Made by a program: the position numbers and the translations under genes. Of a stretch of DNA of 64,000 bases, positions 39,968 to 48,345 are shown piece by piece. Below the pieces are notes generated by a model, which searched no databases, was not told the origin of the DNA, and worked only from the letters and a program-made list of their open reading frames with translations. The stretch comes from Arthrobacter sp. Soc17.1.1.1. GTDB lineage: Bacteria; Actinomycetota; Actinomycetes; Actinomycetales; Micrococcaceae. Each line of letters opens with the position of its first letter. Position 1 is the first letter of the stretch. The stretch is from NCBI RefSeq assembly GCF_036867195.1, contig NZ_JBAJII010000001.1:1798001-1862000 (forward strand), written 5' to 3'.

Positions 39968-41439
39968 TGACGGATCAAGTAGACCGCAAGCCAGTCGCGT
40001 CGGCAGTGCCGGAGTCGGTGATCAGCGACATCCTGGAGAAGAACCCGGAGCTCGAGGGCATCGGCACCTACCAGTACGGCTGGGCCGACAAGAACGAGGC
40101 CAGCGACAACGCGCGCCGCGGCCTGAGCGAGGAGGTCGTCCGCGACATCTCCGCCAAGAAGAACGAGCCCGAGTGGATGCTCGATCTCCGCCTCAAGGGC
40201 CTCAAGTACTTCGACCGCAAGCCCATGCCGGCCTGGGGCGCTGACCTCTCCGGCATCGACTTCGACAACATCAAGTACTTCGTGCGCTCCACGGAGAAGC
40301 AGGCGAACACGTGGGAGGACCTCCCCGAGGACATCCGCACCACGTACGAGAAGCTCGGCATCCCCGAGGCCGAGCGCGCGCGCCTCGTCTCCGGCGTCGC
40401 CGCCCAGTACGAGTCCGAGGTGGTGTACCACCAGCTCCGTGAGGACCTCGAGCGCCAGGGCGTCATCTTCCTCGACACCGACACCGCACTGCGCGAGCAC
40501 CCGGAGATCTTCAAGGAGTACTTCGGCACGATCATCCCCGTGGGCGACAACAAGTTCGCCTCGCTCAACACCGCGGTGTGGTCCGGCGGCTCGTTCGTGT
40601 ACGTGCCGAAGGGCGTCCACGTCGAGATCCCGCTGCAGGCCTACTTCCGGATCAACACCGAGAACATGGGGCAGTTCGAGCGCACGCTCATCATCGCCGA
40701 CGAGGATTCCTACGTGCACTACATCGAGGGCTGCACCGCCCCGATCTACACGTCGGACTCCCTGCACTCGGCCGTCGTCGAGATCGTGGTCAAGAAGGGC
40801 GCCCGCGTCCGCTACACCACCATCCAGAACTGGTCGAACAATGTGTACAACCTCGTGACCAAGCGCGCCATCGCGCACGAGGGCGCCACCATGGAGTGGA
40901 TCGACGGCAACATCGGCTCGAAGGTCACCATGAAGTACCCGGCCGTGTACCTGGTCGGCGAGCACGCCAAGGGCGAGACGCTCTCCATCGCCTTCGCCGG
41001 CGAGGGACAGCACCAGGACACCGGATCGAAGATGGTGCACATCGCGCCCAACACCAAGTCCTCGATCATCTCCAAGTCCGTGGCGCGCGGCGGTGGACGG
41101 GCCGCCTACCGCGGGCTCGTCCAGGTGCGCGACGGCGCCAAGCACTCCGCGAACACCGTGCGCTGCGACGCGCTGCTGGTCGACACCATCTCGCGCTCGG
41201 ACACGTACCCTTACGTGGACATCCGCGAGGACGACGTCACCATGGGCCACGAGGCCACCGTGTCGCGCGTCAGCGAGGAGCAGCTGTTCTACCTCATGTC
41301 CCGCGGACTCCCCGAGGACGAGGCCATGGCCATGATCGTGCGCGGGTTCATCGAGCCCATCGCCCGCGAGCTGCCCATGGAGTACGCGCTCGAGCTGAAC
41401 CGGCTCATCGAACTGCAGATGGAAGGGGCCGTAGGCTAG
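39964..41439 (+). CDS. sufB: Fe-S cluster assembly scaffold SufB
   Basis: SufB is the main scaffold subunit of the SufBC2D complex on which Fe-S clusters are built. The 491 residues include the typical [14 protein letters not shown] region, the beta-helix core with [20 protein letters not shown] (a cysteine implicated in sulfur transfer) and [11 protein letters not shown]. The start ATGATGA overlaps the sufR stop. Either of the two adjacent ATG codons could be used. It is followed by sufD with a two-base gap. Confidence 0.97.
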   Translation: MMTDQVDRKPVASAVPESVISDILEKNPELEGIGTYQYGWADKNEASDNARRGLSEEVVRDISAKKNEPEWMLDLRLKGLKYFDRKPMPAWGADLSGIDFDNIKYFVRSTEKQANTWEDLPEDIRTTYEKLGIPEAERARLVSGVAAQYESEVVYHQLREDLERQGVIFLDTDTALREHPEIFKEYFGTIIPVGDNKFASLNTAVWSGGSFVYVPKGVHVEIPLQAYFRINTENMGQFERTLIIADEDSYVHYIEGCTAPIYTSDSLHSAVVEIVVKKGARVRYTTIQNWSNNVYNLVTKRAIAHEGATMEWIDGNIGSKVTMKYPAVYLVGEHAKGETLSIAFAGEGQHQDTGSKMVHIAPNTKSSIISKSVARGGGRAAYRGLVQVRDGAKHSANTVRCDALLVDTISRSDTYPYVDIREDDVTMGHEATVSRVSEEQLFYLMSRGLPEDEAMAMIVRGFIEPIARELPMEYALELNRLIELQMEGAVG

Positions 41440-41441
41440 TA

Positions 41442-42776
41442 ATGGCTGAGACCACCCACACGGACATAGCACCCACGACCGACCCCGAGGGCGAGGTCAC
41501 CGATCTCGGCGACCTCGACGAGAAGGCCCGCCTGGGCGCCCCCTCGGGCGCCGCGGCCGCCATCGACGGGTTGACGGAGGAAGGCGAGAGCCTCTCCGCC
41601 GGCAATACGGGCTCGGAGCAGTTCGGCCTCAAGAAGCACAGCCACGGCAACGCCCCCGTGGTGCCCGAGGCGTCGCGCGGGGAGCGGCGCAGGTCCTTCG
41701 ACCTCGCCGACTTCCCGACGCTCACCGGGCTCGAGGAGGACTGGCGCTTCACGCCGCTCAAGCGCCTTCGCGGGCTGCACACCGACGCCCTGACCGGACC
41801 GGCCCCCGCCGTCGAGGTCACCGGCGCCGGGAACGTCACCGTCGAGACGGTGGAGCGCACCGATGCCCGCCTCGGCTCCGCCGCGACGCCCGAGGACCGC
41901 GTCTCCGCCGCAGCGTGGAACGCGTTCTCGCACGCGACCGTGATCACCATCCCGAAGGAGACGGTGGCCGACGGCGAGGTCATGGTCGGTGTCACCGGAT
42001 CGGCCACCGACGCTGCGGCGCAGCACATCCTCATCCACGCCGAGGCCTTCTCCAAAGCTGTCGTCGTCCTGGACCACTCCGGGTCGGCCACGCTCGCCCA
42101 GAACGTCGAGATCATGGTCGGCGACGGCGCGGAGCTGACCGTCGTCAGCGTCCAGGAGTGGGACGACGACGCCGTCCACGTGTCCTCTCAGCAGGCCAGG
42201 GTGGGCCGCGACGCCCGCTACAAGCACGTGGTCGTCAGCCTCGGCGGCGACCTCGTGCGGCTCACGCCGTCGTCGATCTTCACCGCGACCGGCGCGGAGG
42301 TCGAGATGTACGGGCTGTACTTCGCCGACGCCGGCCAGCACCTCGAGCAGCGCCTCCTCGTGGACCACGCCGTCCCCAACTGCAAGTCGCGCGTCACCTA
42401 CAAGGGCGCCCTGCAGGGCGCCGACGCACACACCGTGTGGGTGGGCGACGTGCTGATCCGCAAGGCGGCCGAGGGCACCGACACGTACGAGACGAACCGC
42501 AACCTGATCCTCACGGACGGCGCGCGCTCGGACTCCGTGCCGAACCTCGAGATCGAGACGGGCCTCATCGAGGGTGCCGGCCACGCCAGCGCCACCGGCC
42601 GCTTCGACGACGAGCACCTGTTCTACCTCATGGCCCGCGGCATCCCCGAGAAGGCCGCACGCCGCCTCGTGGTCCGCGGCTTCCTCACCGAGGTCATCCA
42701 GCAGATCAAGGTCCCCGCCCTCGAGGAGCGCCTCTCCGCGTCGGTGGAGCGCGAGCTCGCGGCAGGAAACCTCTGA
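41442..42776 (+). CDS. sufD: Fe-S cluster assembly protein SufD
   Basis: SufD pairs with SufB in the SufBC2D scaffold and is needed for iron acquisition. The 444 residues contain an N-terminal variable region (about 80 residues, acidic then basic), the helical DFPTLTGLEEDWRFTPLKRL motif and the beta-helix core. The conserved histidine lies in GHASATGRFDDEHLFYL. The ATG lies two bases after the sufB stop. The gene shares one base with the following Rieske gene (TGATG). Confidence 0.95.
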   Translation: MAETTHTDIAPTTDPEGEVTDLGDLDEKARLGAPSGAAAAIDGLTEEGESLSAGNTGSEQFGLKKHSHGNAPVVPEASRGERRRSFDLADFPTLTGLEEDWRFTPLKRLRGLHTDALTGPAPAVEVTGAGNVTVETVERTDARLGSAATPEDRVSAAAWNAFSHATVITIPKETVADGEVMVGVTGSATDAAAQHILIHAEAFSKAVVVLDHSGSATLAQNVEIMVGDGAELTVVSVQEWDDDAVHVSSQQARVGRDARYKHVVVSLGGDLVRLTPSSIFTATGAEVEMYGLYFADAGQHLEQRLLVDHAVPNCKSRVTYKGALQGADAHTVWVGDVLIRKAAEGTDTYETNRNLILTDGARSDSVPNLEIETGLIEGAGHASATGRFDDEHLFYLMARGIPEKAARRLVVRGFLTEVIQQIKVPALEERLSASVERELAAGNL

Positions 42777-43135
42777 TGGCCGACGCGCCCCGCGGCGAGC
42801 TGATCTGCAGTGTCGACGACATCCAGGTCAAGCAGGCGCTGCGCGTCCTGATCGACGACTACCCCGTGGTCGTCGTCCGCGACTCCGACGGCGAGATCCA
42901 CGCGCTGGGCGACACGTGCTCCCACGCGGACATCTCCCTCTCCGAGGGCGACGTCGAGGGGTGCGCCATCGAATGCTGGGGCCACGGCTCCCAGTTCGAC
43001 CTGCGCAGCGGCGCCCCGCTGCAGCTCCCGGCCTACGAGCCCGTGCCGGTGTTCGCCCTCGAGATCCACGACGGCGACGTGTACGTGGACGTCGCGACGG
43101 TCACCAACGGAGCACCCGCCCCGCAGCTCGGCTAG
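42776..43135 (+). CDS. Rieske-type [2Fe-2S] ferredoxin in the suf operon
   Basis: A 119-residue soluble Rieske ferredoxin, similar to the ferredoxin components of dioxygenases. The two cluster motifs are CSHADISL (C-x-H) near residue 43 and CWGHGSQF (C-x2-H) near residue 64. It has no transmembrane helix. Its start overlaps the sufD stop by one base and it sits directly before sufC, so it is an integral member of the operon. It may pass electrons to the scaffold or be an early client. No direct evidence for either is in the sequence. Confidence 0.92.
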   Translation: MADAPRGELICSVDDIQVKQALRVLIDDYPVVVVRDSDGEIHALGDTCSHADISLSEGDVEGCAIECWGHGSQFDLRSGAPLQLPAYEPVPVFALEIHDGDVYVDVATVTNGAPAPQLG

Positions 43136-43189
43136 CCGCCGCCCCTCCCGTCCCCCTCCCTGCACAGCAGGCGACGAAGAAAGAACACC

Positions 43190-43957
43190 ATGAGCACACT
43201 TGAAATCAAGGACCTGCACGTCAGCATCGACACCGAGCAGGGCAACATCCCCATCCTCCGGGGGGTCACGCTGACCATCAACACCGGCGAGACCCACGCC
43301 ATCATGGGCCCGAACGGCTCCGGGAAGTCGACCCTCGCGTCGACCATCGCCGGGCACCCACGCTACAAGGTGGACAGCGGTTCCATCACGCTCGACGGCG
43401 AGGACGTCCTGTCCATGAGCGTCGACGAGCGGGCCCGCGCCGGGCTCTTCCTCGCCATGCAGTACCCCGTCGAGGTGCCCGGCGTGACCATGACCAACTT
43501 CCTGCGCACCGCGAAGACCGCGCTCGACGGCGAGGCCCCGAGCCTGCGCCACTGGACCAAGGACGTGAAGACCGCCATGGCGCAGCTGCGCATCGACGCG
43601 GACTTCGCCCAGCGCAACGTCAACGAGGGCTTCTCCGGCGGCGAGAAGAAGCGGGTGGAGATCCTCCAGCTCGAGCTCTTCCGCCCCAAGTTCGCGATCC
43701 TCGACGAGACCGATTCCGGCCTCGACGTCGACGCCCTCAAGGTCGTCTCCGAGGGAGTCAACCGCGAGCACTCGAAGGGCGAGATGGGCACGCTGCTCAT
43801 TACCCACTACACGCGGATTCTGCGCTACATCAAGCCGGACTTCGTCCACGTGTTCGTCGCCGGACGCATCGCCGAGGAGGGCGGACCGGAACTCGCGGAC
43901 CGGCTCGAGGAAGAGGGCTACGATCGGTTCACGGCGCAGTCCGCGGTCGAGGCCTAG
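43190..43957 (+). CDS. sufC: Fe-S assembly ATPase SufC
   Basis: SufC is the ABC-type ATPase that drives conformational change in SufBC2D. The 255 residues contain Walker A IMGPNGSGKSTLAST near residue 40, the family-specific FLAMQYPVEVPGV, the signature GFSGGEKKRVEILQ and Walker B FAILDETDSGLDVDAL. The start has AAGAAAGAACACC upstream, a weak ribosome binding site. It lies 54 bases after the Rieske gene. Confidence 0.97.
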   Translation: MSTLEIKDLHVSIDTEQGNIPILRGVTLTINTGETHAIMGPNGSGKSTLASTIAGHPRYKVDSGSITLDGEDVLSMSVDERARAGLFLAMQYPVEVPGVTMTNFLRTAKTALDGEAPSLRHWTKDVKTAMAQLRIDADFAQRNVNEGFSGGEKKRVEILQLELFRPKFAILDETDSGLDVDALKVVSEGVNREHSKGEMGTLLITHYTRILRYIKPDFVHVFVAGRIAEEGGPELADRLEEEGYDRFTAQSAVEA

Positions 43958-44031
43958 GACCACGTTCTCCGGCGCGGACGCGCGCCGACAGCCCGACGAT
44001 GGTTCGACCATCGCTTGAAAGGAAGAGTCGC

Positions 44032-44361
44032 ATGAGTGATGTGCAGCAGGCGCCCACCGCGCTGGATGACATCGAGGAGGCGCTGCGGGACGTGATCGAC
44101 CCGGAGCTCGGCGTGAACATCGTCGACCTCGGCCTCCTGTACGGCCTGAACTACGCGGAGGACGGCGCCCTCCTGATCGACATGACCCTCACCACCGCCG
44201 CCTGCCCGCTGACCGACGTGCTCGAGGAGCAGGTGGGCCAGGCTCTGGACGGTGTCGTCGACGAGTGGCGGCTGAACTGGGTGTGGATGCCGCCGTGGGG
44301 TCCCGAGCGGATCACCGAGGACGGCCGCGACCAGATGCGGGCCCTCGGCTTCAACATCTGA
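44032..44361 (+). CDS. sufT: SufT-like MIP18-family (DUF59) assembly factor
   Basis: A 109-residue protein of the MIP18/DUF59 family, which helps mature Fe-S proteins. The signature DPELGVNIVDLGLLYG is near residue 22 and the conserved cysteine lies in TLTTAACPLTD near residue 62. AAAGGAAG precedes the ATG. This is the last gene of the operon. Where other actinobacteria have sufS and sufU between sufC and sufT, here there are only 74 bases. Confidence 0.9.
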   Translation: MSDVQQAPTALDDIEEALRDVIDPELGVNIVDLGLLYGLNYAEDGALLIDMTLTTAACPLTDVLEEQVGQALDGVVDEWRLNWVWMPPWGPERITEDGRDQMRALGFNI

Positions 44362-44403
44362 GCACCAGCACCACCAGCACCACCAGGACCGGCACCGACG
44401 GTC

Positions 44404-44439
44404 GAAGGGCGGTCCCGGCACACGCCGGGACCGCCCTTC
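44404..44439. terminator. Bidirectional terminator between sufT and bioN
   Basis: A perfect 16-bp stem (44404-44419 and 44424-44439) with an ACAC loop lies in the convergent gap. Just before it, 44363-44396 is a CACCAG-type short tandem repeat. Confidence 0.8.
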
Positions 44440-44490
44440 CGTCGTCCCTGGGACCAGTGGCCGGCGGCCGGCGGCTGGCCGGCGCAGGGG

Positions 44491-45177
44491 TCAGCGCCGG
44501 CTCCCGCCTCCCGCGTGATGCCCGTCGTCCTGCCCGTCGTCCTGCCCGTCGTCCTGTCCCTCGTCGCCCAGACCCCGCGCCGCGAGGGCCTCGCCCGTAC
44601 GGTGCGCGTACGCCACGGCGCCGACCACCAGCGGCGTCACCGCGACGCGCGGATCGCGCTCCAGCCCCCGCGCGCGCGCCGCATCGCGGACGTCGACGAA
44701 CAGCCCCGCGAGATACGGGATGCTGCGCAGCATGATCGACAGCGCGAGGGCGAACCGCTCCGGGTCGGCACCCACCGCCCGGAAGGGCCGCGCGAGCCGC
44801 GCCACACCGTCGAGCAGGTCCTGCAGGGGCGTCGTCAGGGTCACGGCCCGCGCCGCGAGCAGGCACGCCGCGATACCGCCCACCACGGCCACCGCCTGCA
44901 GCCAGCCCTGGGTCACGCCCTGGTACACGGCGAGGATCCCCAGCACGGGGAACGCCGGCAGGAGCATCCGGAGGACGCGGGCGGGGGAGAGACGTGCGCC
45001 CAGGGTCAGGGCGCCGAGTGTGAGCACGAGGGCGACGGCGCTCGTACCGGGTGAGCGCCACGCGATCACCACGACGGCGCACGCGAGGGACACGACCGCC
45101 TTCGGCCACAGCGGCACCCGGTAGAGGAAGCCCGAGCCGGGCCGGTACAGCCCGAGCGTGCTGCCGTAGCCCCTCAC
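44491..45177 (-). CDS. bioN: ECF transporter T component (biotin, BioN)
   Basis: This is the membrane coupling subunit of an energy-coupling factor importer. The 228 residues have about five hydrophobic segments. The ATPase-coupling motif ARA/ARG is visible as AARARGLERD near residue 183. The C-terminus carries a repeated acidic run (QDDG repeated three times) encoded by a 12-base tandem repeat. The ATG overlaps the end of the ATPase gene by four bases. With bioY and bioM it forms a complete biotin importer. Confidence 0.9.
   Translation of the reverse strand: MRGYGSTLGLYRPGSGFLYRVPLWPKAVVSLACAVVVIAWRSPGTSAVALVLTLGALTLGARLSPARVLRMLLPAFPVLGILAVYQGVTQGWLQAVAVVGGIAACLLAARAVTLTTPLQDLLDGVARLARPFRAVGADPERFALALSIMLRSIPYLAGLFVDVRDAARARGLERDPRVAVTPLVVGAVAYAHRTGEALAARGLGDEGQDDGQDDGQDDGHHAGGGSRR
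44519..44566 (-). repeat. 12-base tandem repeat in the 3' end of bioN
   Basis: On the plus strand the unit TGCCCGTCGTCC is present three times in tandem, with degenerate flanking copies on both sides. It encodes the QDDG repeats of the BioN tail. Slippage here would change the tail length in steps of four residues without a frameshift. Confidence 0.85.
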
Positions 45178-45884
45178 GTCGTGTCCGTCCCCGACGCGGG
45201 CACGGATGCTGCAGCGGCCGCGCGGTAGCGGGCAACGGCCTCGGCCGGCGCACCGTCGAAGACGATCCTGCCGTCGTCGACCACGAGCGTCCGGTCGCTC
45301 TCGAGGGCGAAGTCGAGATTGTGTGTGGTGAACACCACCTGCTGGTCGAGGCCCGCGATGAGCGACCGGACCCGGGCGTCGTTGCGGAGGTCCAGCAGGG
45401 TGGTGGGCTCGTCAGCCACGAGGATGCGCGGCTCCACGGCGAGGACCACGGCGAGGGCGAGGATCTGTCGTTCCCCGCCCGAGAGGTCGTAGATGCTGCG
45501 GTCGGCCAGGTGCTCCACCCCGAAGCGGCGCAGCACGGCCTCACCCTGCCGCCGCCGCTCCGCCGCCGGCAGCCTCCGGGACCGCAGGGACAGCTCCACG
45601 TCCTCGCGCCCCGTGGGCAGGACGAGCTGCGAGAGCGGGTCGGTGAACACGAAGCCGACACTGCGCCGGACGGCGTGCCCCTCGGACCGGGTGTCCCGGC
45701 CGAGCACGGCCACGGACCCCTCGGACGGGACGAGGAGGCCGTTGACGAGGCGGAGGAGTGTGGACTTGCCGGAACCGTTGGCGCCGATCACCGAGATCCG
45801 GTCCTCGGTCAGGGTCAGGCTGAGCGGGTGGAGGAGTGTCCGTCCGCCGTCGGCGCGGACGCCCGCGCCCCGGAACTCGATCAC
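45174..45884 (-). CDS. bioM: ECF transporter ATPase (biotin, BioM)
   Basis: A 236-residue ABC ATPase. Walker A is VIGANGSGKSTLLR near residue 35, the Q-loop region is FVFTDPLSQLVLPTG, the signature is YDLSGGERQILALA and Walker B is PRILVADEPTTLLD. The DPxxQ sequence in the Q-loop (DPLSQ) is typical of ECF ATPases. The GTG at 45884 overlaps the bioY stop (GTGA), so the three genes are translationally coupled. One ATPase gene implies a homodimer in the complex. Confidence 0.92.
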   Translation of the reverse strand: MIEFRGAGVRADGGRTLLHPLSLTLTEDRISVIGANGSGKSTLLRLVNGLLVPSEGSVAVLGRDTRSEGHAVRRSVGFVFTDPLSQLVLPTGREDVELSLRSRRLPAAERRRQGEAVLRRFGVEHLADRSIYDLSGGERQILALAVVLAVEPRILVADEPTTLLDLRNDARVRSLIAGLDQQVVFTTHNLDFALESDRTLVVDDGRIVFDGAPAEAVARYRAAAAASVPASGTDTT

Positions 45885-46516
45885 GCGCCCGAGCGCCGCC
45901 CGCCGAGCAGGCGCGGGAACGCCCGGTGGACGGACACGGCGAGCACCGCGGCCAGCAGGTTCTTGAGGACGTCCCCGGGGAGGTAGGCGGCGTCGACGAT
46001 GATCGCGTCCCGCAGCGGCAGCCCGGCGTTCACGACGAGTCCCGCGATGCCGAGCGGATGGACGGTCGCGAGGCTCGCGGCGAGGCAGGCGAGGAACAGC
46101 AGGACGGTGCGGAAGCGCTCGGCCCTGCGCAGCACGAGCGCGGCCAGCGAGCCGGCGACGAGGGCGGCCAGCGGGAATGCCAGGAGATACCCGGCCGACG
46201 GCCCGGCGAGGACGCCGAAGCCGCCGCTGAAGCCGCTGAACACCGGCAGGCCGATCAGCCCGGCGACGAGGTAGAGCAGGACGGCGGCCGTGCCGCGCCC
46301 CGGCCCGAGGACCACCCCGGCGAGCATCACCCCGAGCGTCTGGAGTGTGATGGGCACCCCGAGCGGGCCCACCGGGATTCCGGGTAGGATTGCAAGGGCG
46401 GCAATGAGGGCGGCGAAGACCGCGACCAGCGAGAGATCGGTGGTATCCCACCTCCGGCGGGACGACGGCCGGCGGCTGCGGGCCGGTCCTGCATCGGCTG
46501 TTCCGGCTGGCTGCAT
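45881..46516 (-). CDS. bioY: Biotin ECF transporter S component BioY
   Basis: BioY is the biotin-binding membrane subunit. The 211 residues have six hydrophobic segments, with the family motifs PITLQTLGVMLAGVVLGPGRG near residues 61-81 and GLPVFSGFSGG with AGPSAGYLLAFP following. The ATG at 46516 is chosen because AAGGAGG lies eight bases ahead of it. An in-frame upstream ATG has no such site. The leader contains an inverted repeat. Confidence 0.95.
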   Translation of the reverse strand: MQPAGTADAGPARSRRPSSRRRWDTTDLSLVAVFAALIAALAILPGIPVGPLGVPITLQTLGVMLAGVVLGPGRGTAAVLLYLVAGLIGLPVFSGFSGGFGVLAGPSAGYLLAFPLAALVAGSLAALVLRRAERFRTVLLFLACLAASLATVHPLGIAGLVVNAGLPLRDAIIVDAAYLPGDVLKNLLAAVLAVSVHRAFPRLLGGRRSGA

Positions 46517-46538
46517 GGGACATCCTCCTTCAGCGGGC

Positions 46539-46562
46539 CGGAGTCGCACCGGCCACTCCGGT
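46539..46562 (-). promoter_or_regulatory. Inverted repeat in the bioY leader
   Basis: CCGGAGT and ACTCCGG flank a ten-base centre about 25-45 bases before the bioY ATG. It could be a leader hairpin or an operator. It does not match a known riboswitch consensus that I can recognise. Confidence 0.35.
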
Positions 46563-46683
46563 GATATGTCGGTTTCCTCCAGCCGCACCTGCTTCTGTAC
46601 CGAGACTAGCGCCGGTCATCCGGGACTCCCTTGTGGGATTCCTACAACAAACGCCGTCTCCGGCACCATCGAAAGGCCCACCC

Positions 46684-48282
46684 GTGATTAGCGTATCGAA
46701 CCTGGAGCTCCGGGCCGGAGCCCGCCTGCTCATGGACGAGGTCTCCTTCCGTGTGGACAGGGGAGACAAGATCGGGCTCGTGGGGCGCAACGGCGCCGGC
46801 AAGACGACGCTCACGAAGGTGCTGGCGGGCGAGTCGCTGCCTGCCGGCGGCACGGTGACCCGCTCGGGCGAGATCGGGTACCTGCCCCAGGACCCCCGGA
46901 CGCCGAACATGGAGCAGCTCGCCCGGGACCGCATCCTCTCGGCCCGCAACCTCGACGCCGTGGTCAGCGAACTGCGCCAGGCGCAGGAGGACATGGCGAG
47001 CGAGAAGACCTCCGTGCGCAACAAGGCCATGGCACGCTACGACCGCATCGAGGCCGCCTTCCTCGCCGGCGGCGGCTACGCGGCGGAGGCCGAGGCGGCG
47101 TCCATCTCTTCCAACCTCTCGCTGCCCGAGCGCATCCTCAACCAGCCCCTGAAGACCCTCTCCGGCGGCCAGCGCCGCCGCGTCGAGCTGGCCCGCATCC
47201 TGTTCTCCGGAGCGGAGACGATGCTCCTCGACGAGCCCACGAACCACCTCGACGCCGATTCCATCGCCTGGCTCCGCGACTTCCTAAAGAACCACCAGGG
47301 CGGGCTGATCGTCATCAGCCACGACGTCGAACTCCTCGAGGCCACCGTCAACAAGGTGTTCCAGCTCGACGCCAACCGCGGGACGATCGACATCTACAAC
47401 ATGGGCTGGAAGCGCTACCAGCTCCAGCGCGAGACCGACGAGCGCGCCCGGAAGCGCGAGCGCGCCAACGCGGAGAAGAAGGCGCAGGTCCTCATGGACC
47501 AGGCGAACAAGATGCGGGCGAAGGCATCCAAGGCCGTCGCCGCCCAGAACATGGCCAAGCGTGCCGAGCGGCTGCTGGGCGGACTCGACGCCGTCCGCGC
47601 CTCGGACCGTGTCGCGGCCCTGCGCTTCCCCGAACCGTCGCCGTGCGGCAAGACCCCCATGACGGCGGAGGGCCTCAGCAAGTCCTACGGTTCGCTCGAG
47701 ATCTTCACCGACGTGGACCTGGCGATCGACCGCGGCTCGAAGGTGGTGATCCTCGGGCTCAACGGCGCGGGGAAGACGACCCTGCTGCGCATGCTCGCCG
47801 GAGTGGACAAGCCCGACACCGGGCAGGTCATCGCCGGGCACGGCCTGAAGGTCGGCTACTACGCACAGGAGCACGAGACCCTCGACACCCAGCGGACCGT
47901 CCTCGAGAACATGAAGTCCTCGGCTCCGGACATGCAGGACGCCGAGGTGCGCGGCATCCTCGGGTCGTTCCTGTTCTCCGGCGACGACGTCGACAAGCCC
48001 GCCGGCGTGCTCTCCGGCGGCGAGAAGACCCGGCTCGCCCTCGCCACCATCGTCGCGTCCTCGGCGAACGTGCTGCTCCTCGACGAGCCGACGAACAACC
48101 TGGACCCCGCCAGCCGCGCCGAGATCCTCGGGGCGCTCAAGAACTACAGCGGCGCCGTGGTGATGGTCAGCCACGACGAGGGAGCGGTCGACGCCCTCGA
48201 CCCCGAGCGCGTCGTCCTGCTCCCCGACGGCGTCGAGGACCTCTGGAACCAGGACTACCTGGAACTCGTCACCCTGGCCTAG
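46684..48282 (+). CDS. ABC-F family ATPase (ribosome-associated)
   Basis: A 532-residue protein with two fused ABC modules and no membrane segment. Walker A motifs are GLVGRNGAGKTTL near residue 37 and ILGLNGAGKTTLL near residue 355. Signatures are LSGGQRRRVELA and LSGGEKTRLALA. The charged linker (residues about 240-300, rich in Arg/Lys/Glu) is the P-site tRNA interaction motif region. ABC-F proteins act on the ribosomal E site, either in translation control or antibiotic protection. The close match to the common actinobacterial housekeeping type argues against a specific resistance role. GTG start with GAAAGG upstream. Confidence 0.92.
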   Translation: MISVSNLELRAGARLLMDEVSFRVDRGDKIGLVGRNGAGKTTLTKVLAGESLPAGGTVTRSGEIGYLPQDPRTPNMEQLARDRILSARNLDAVVSELRQAQEDMASEKTSVRNKAMARYDRIEAAFLAGGGYAAEAEAASISSNLSLPERILNQPLKTLSGGQRRRVELARILFSGAETMLLDEPTNHLDADSIAWLRDFLKNHQGGLIVISHDVELLEATVNKVFQLDANRGTIDIYNMGWKRYQLQRETDERARKRERANAEKKAQVLMDQANKMRAKASKAVAAQNMAKRAERLLGGLDAVRASDRVAALRFPEPSPCGKTPMTAEGLSKSYGSLEIFTDVDLAIDRGSKVVILGLNGAGKTTLLRMLAGVDKPDTGQVIAGHGLKVGYYAQEHETLDTQRTVLENMKSSAPDMQDAEVRGILGSFLFSGDDVDKPAGVLSGGEKTRLALATIVASSANVLLLDEPTNNLDPASRAEILGALKNYSGAVVMVSHDEGAVDALDPERVVLLPDGVEDLWNQDYLELVTLA

Positions 48283-48316
48283 CCGTTCTCGCCGGCCAGA
48301 CCGTTCTACCCGGCCG

Positions 48317-48345
48317 GACCGTCCCCGGCAGGAGAGGGGACGGTC
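48317..48345. terminator. Bidirectional terminator between the ABC-F and glycosyltransferase genes
   Basis: GACCGTCCCC (48317-48326) and GGGGACGGTC (48336-48345) form a perfect 10-bp stem in the convergent gap. It touches the glycosyltransferase stop codon. Confidence 0.7.

Noticed and set aside
44363..44396. CACCAG repeats as part of a CRISPR array
   Set aside because: The unit is six bases with no spacers and there are no cas genes. It is a simple tandem repeat.
46539..46562. Cobalamin or TPP riboswitch upstream of bioY
   Set aside because: The short GCGACTCCGG stretch recalls a B12 element, but the rest of the conserved core is missing and the leader is too short.
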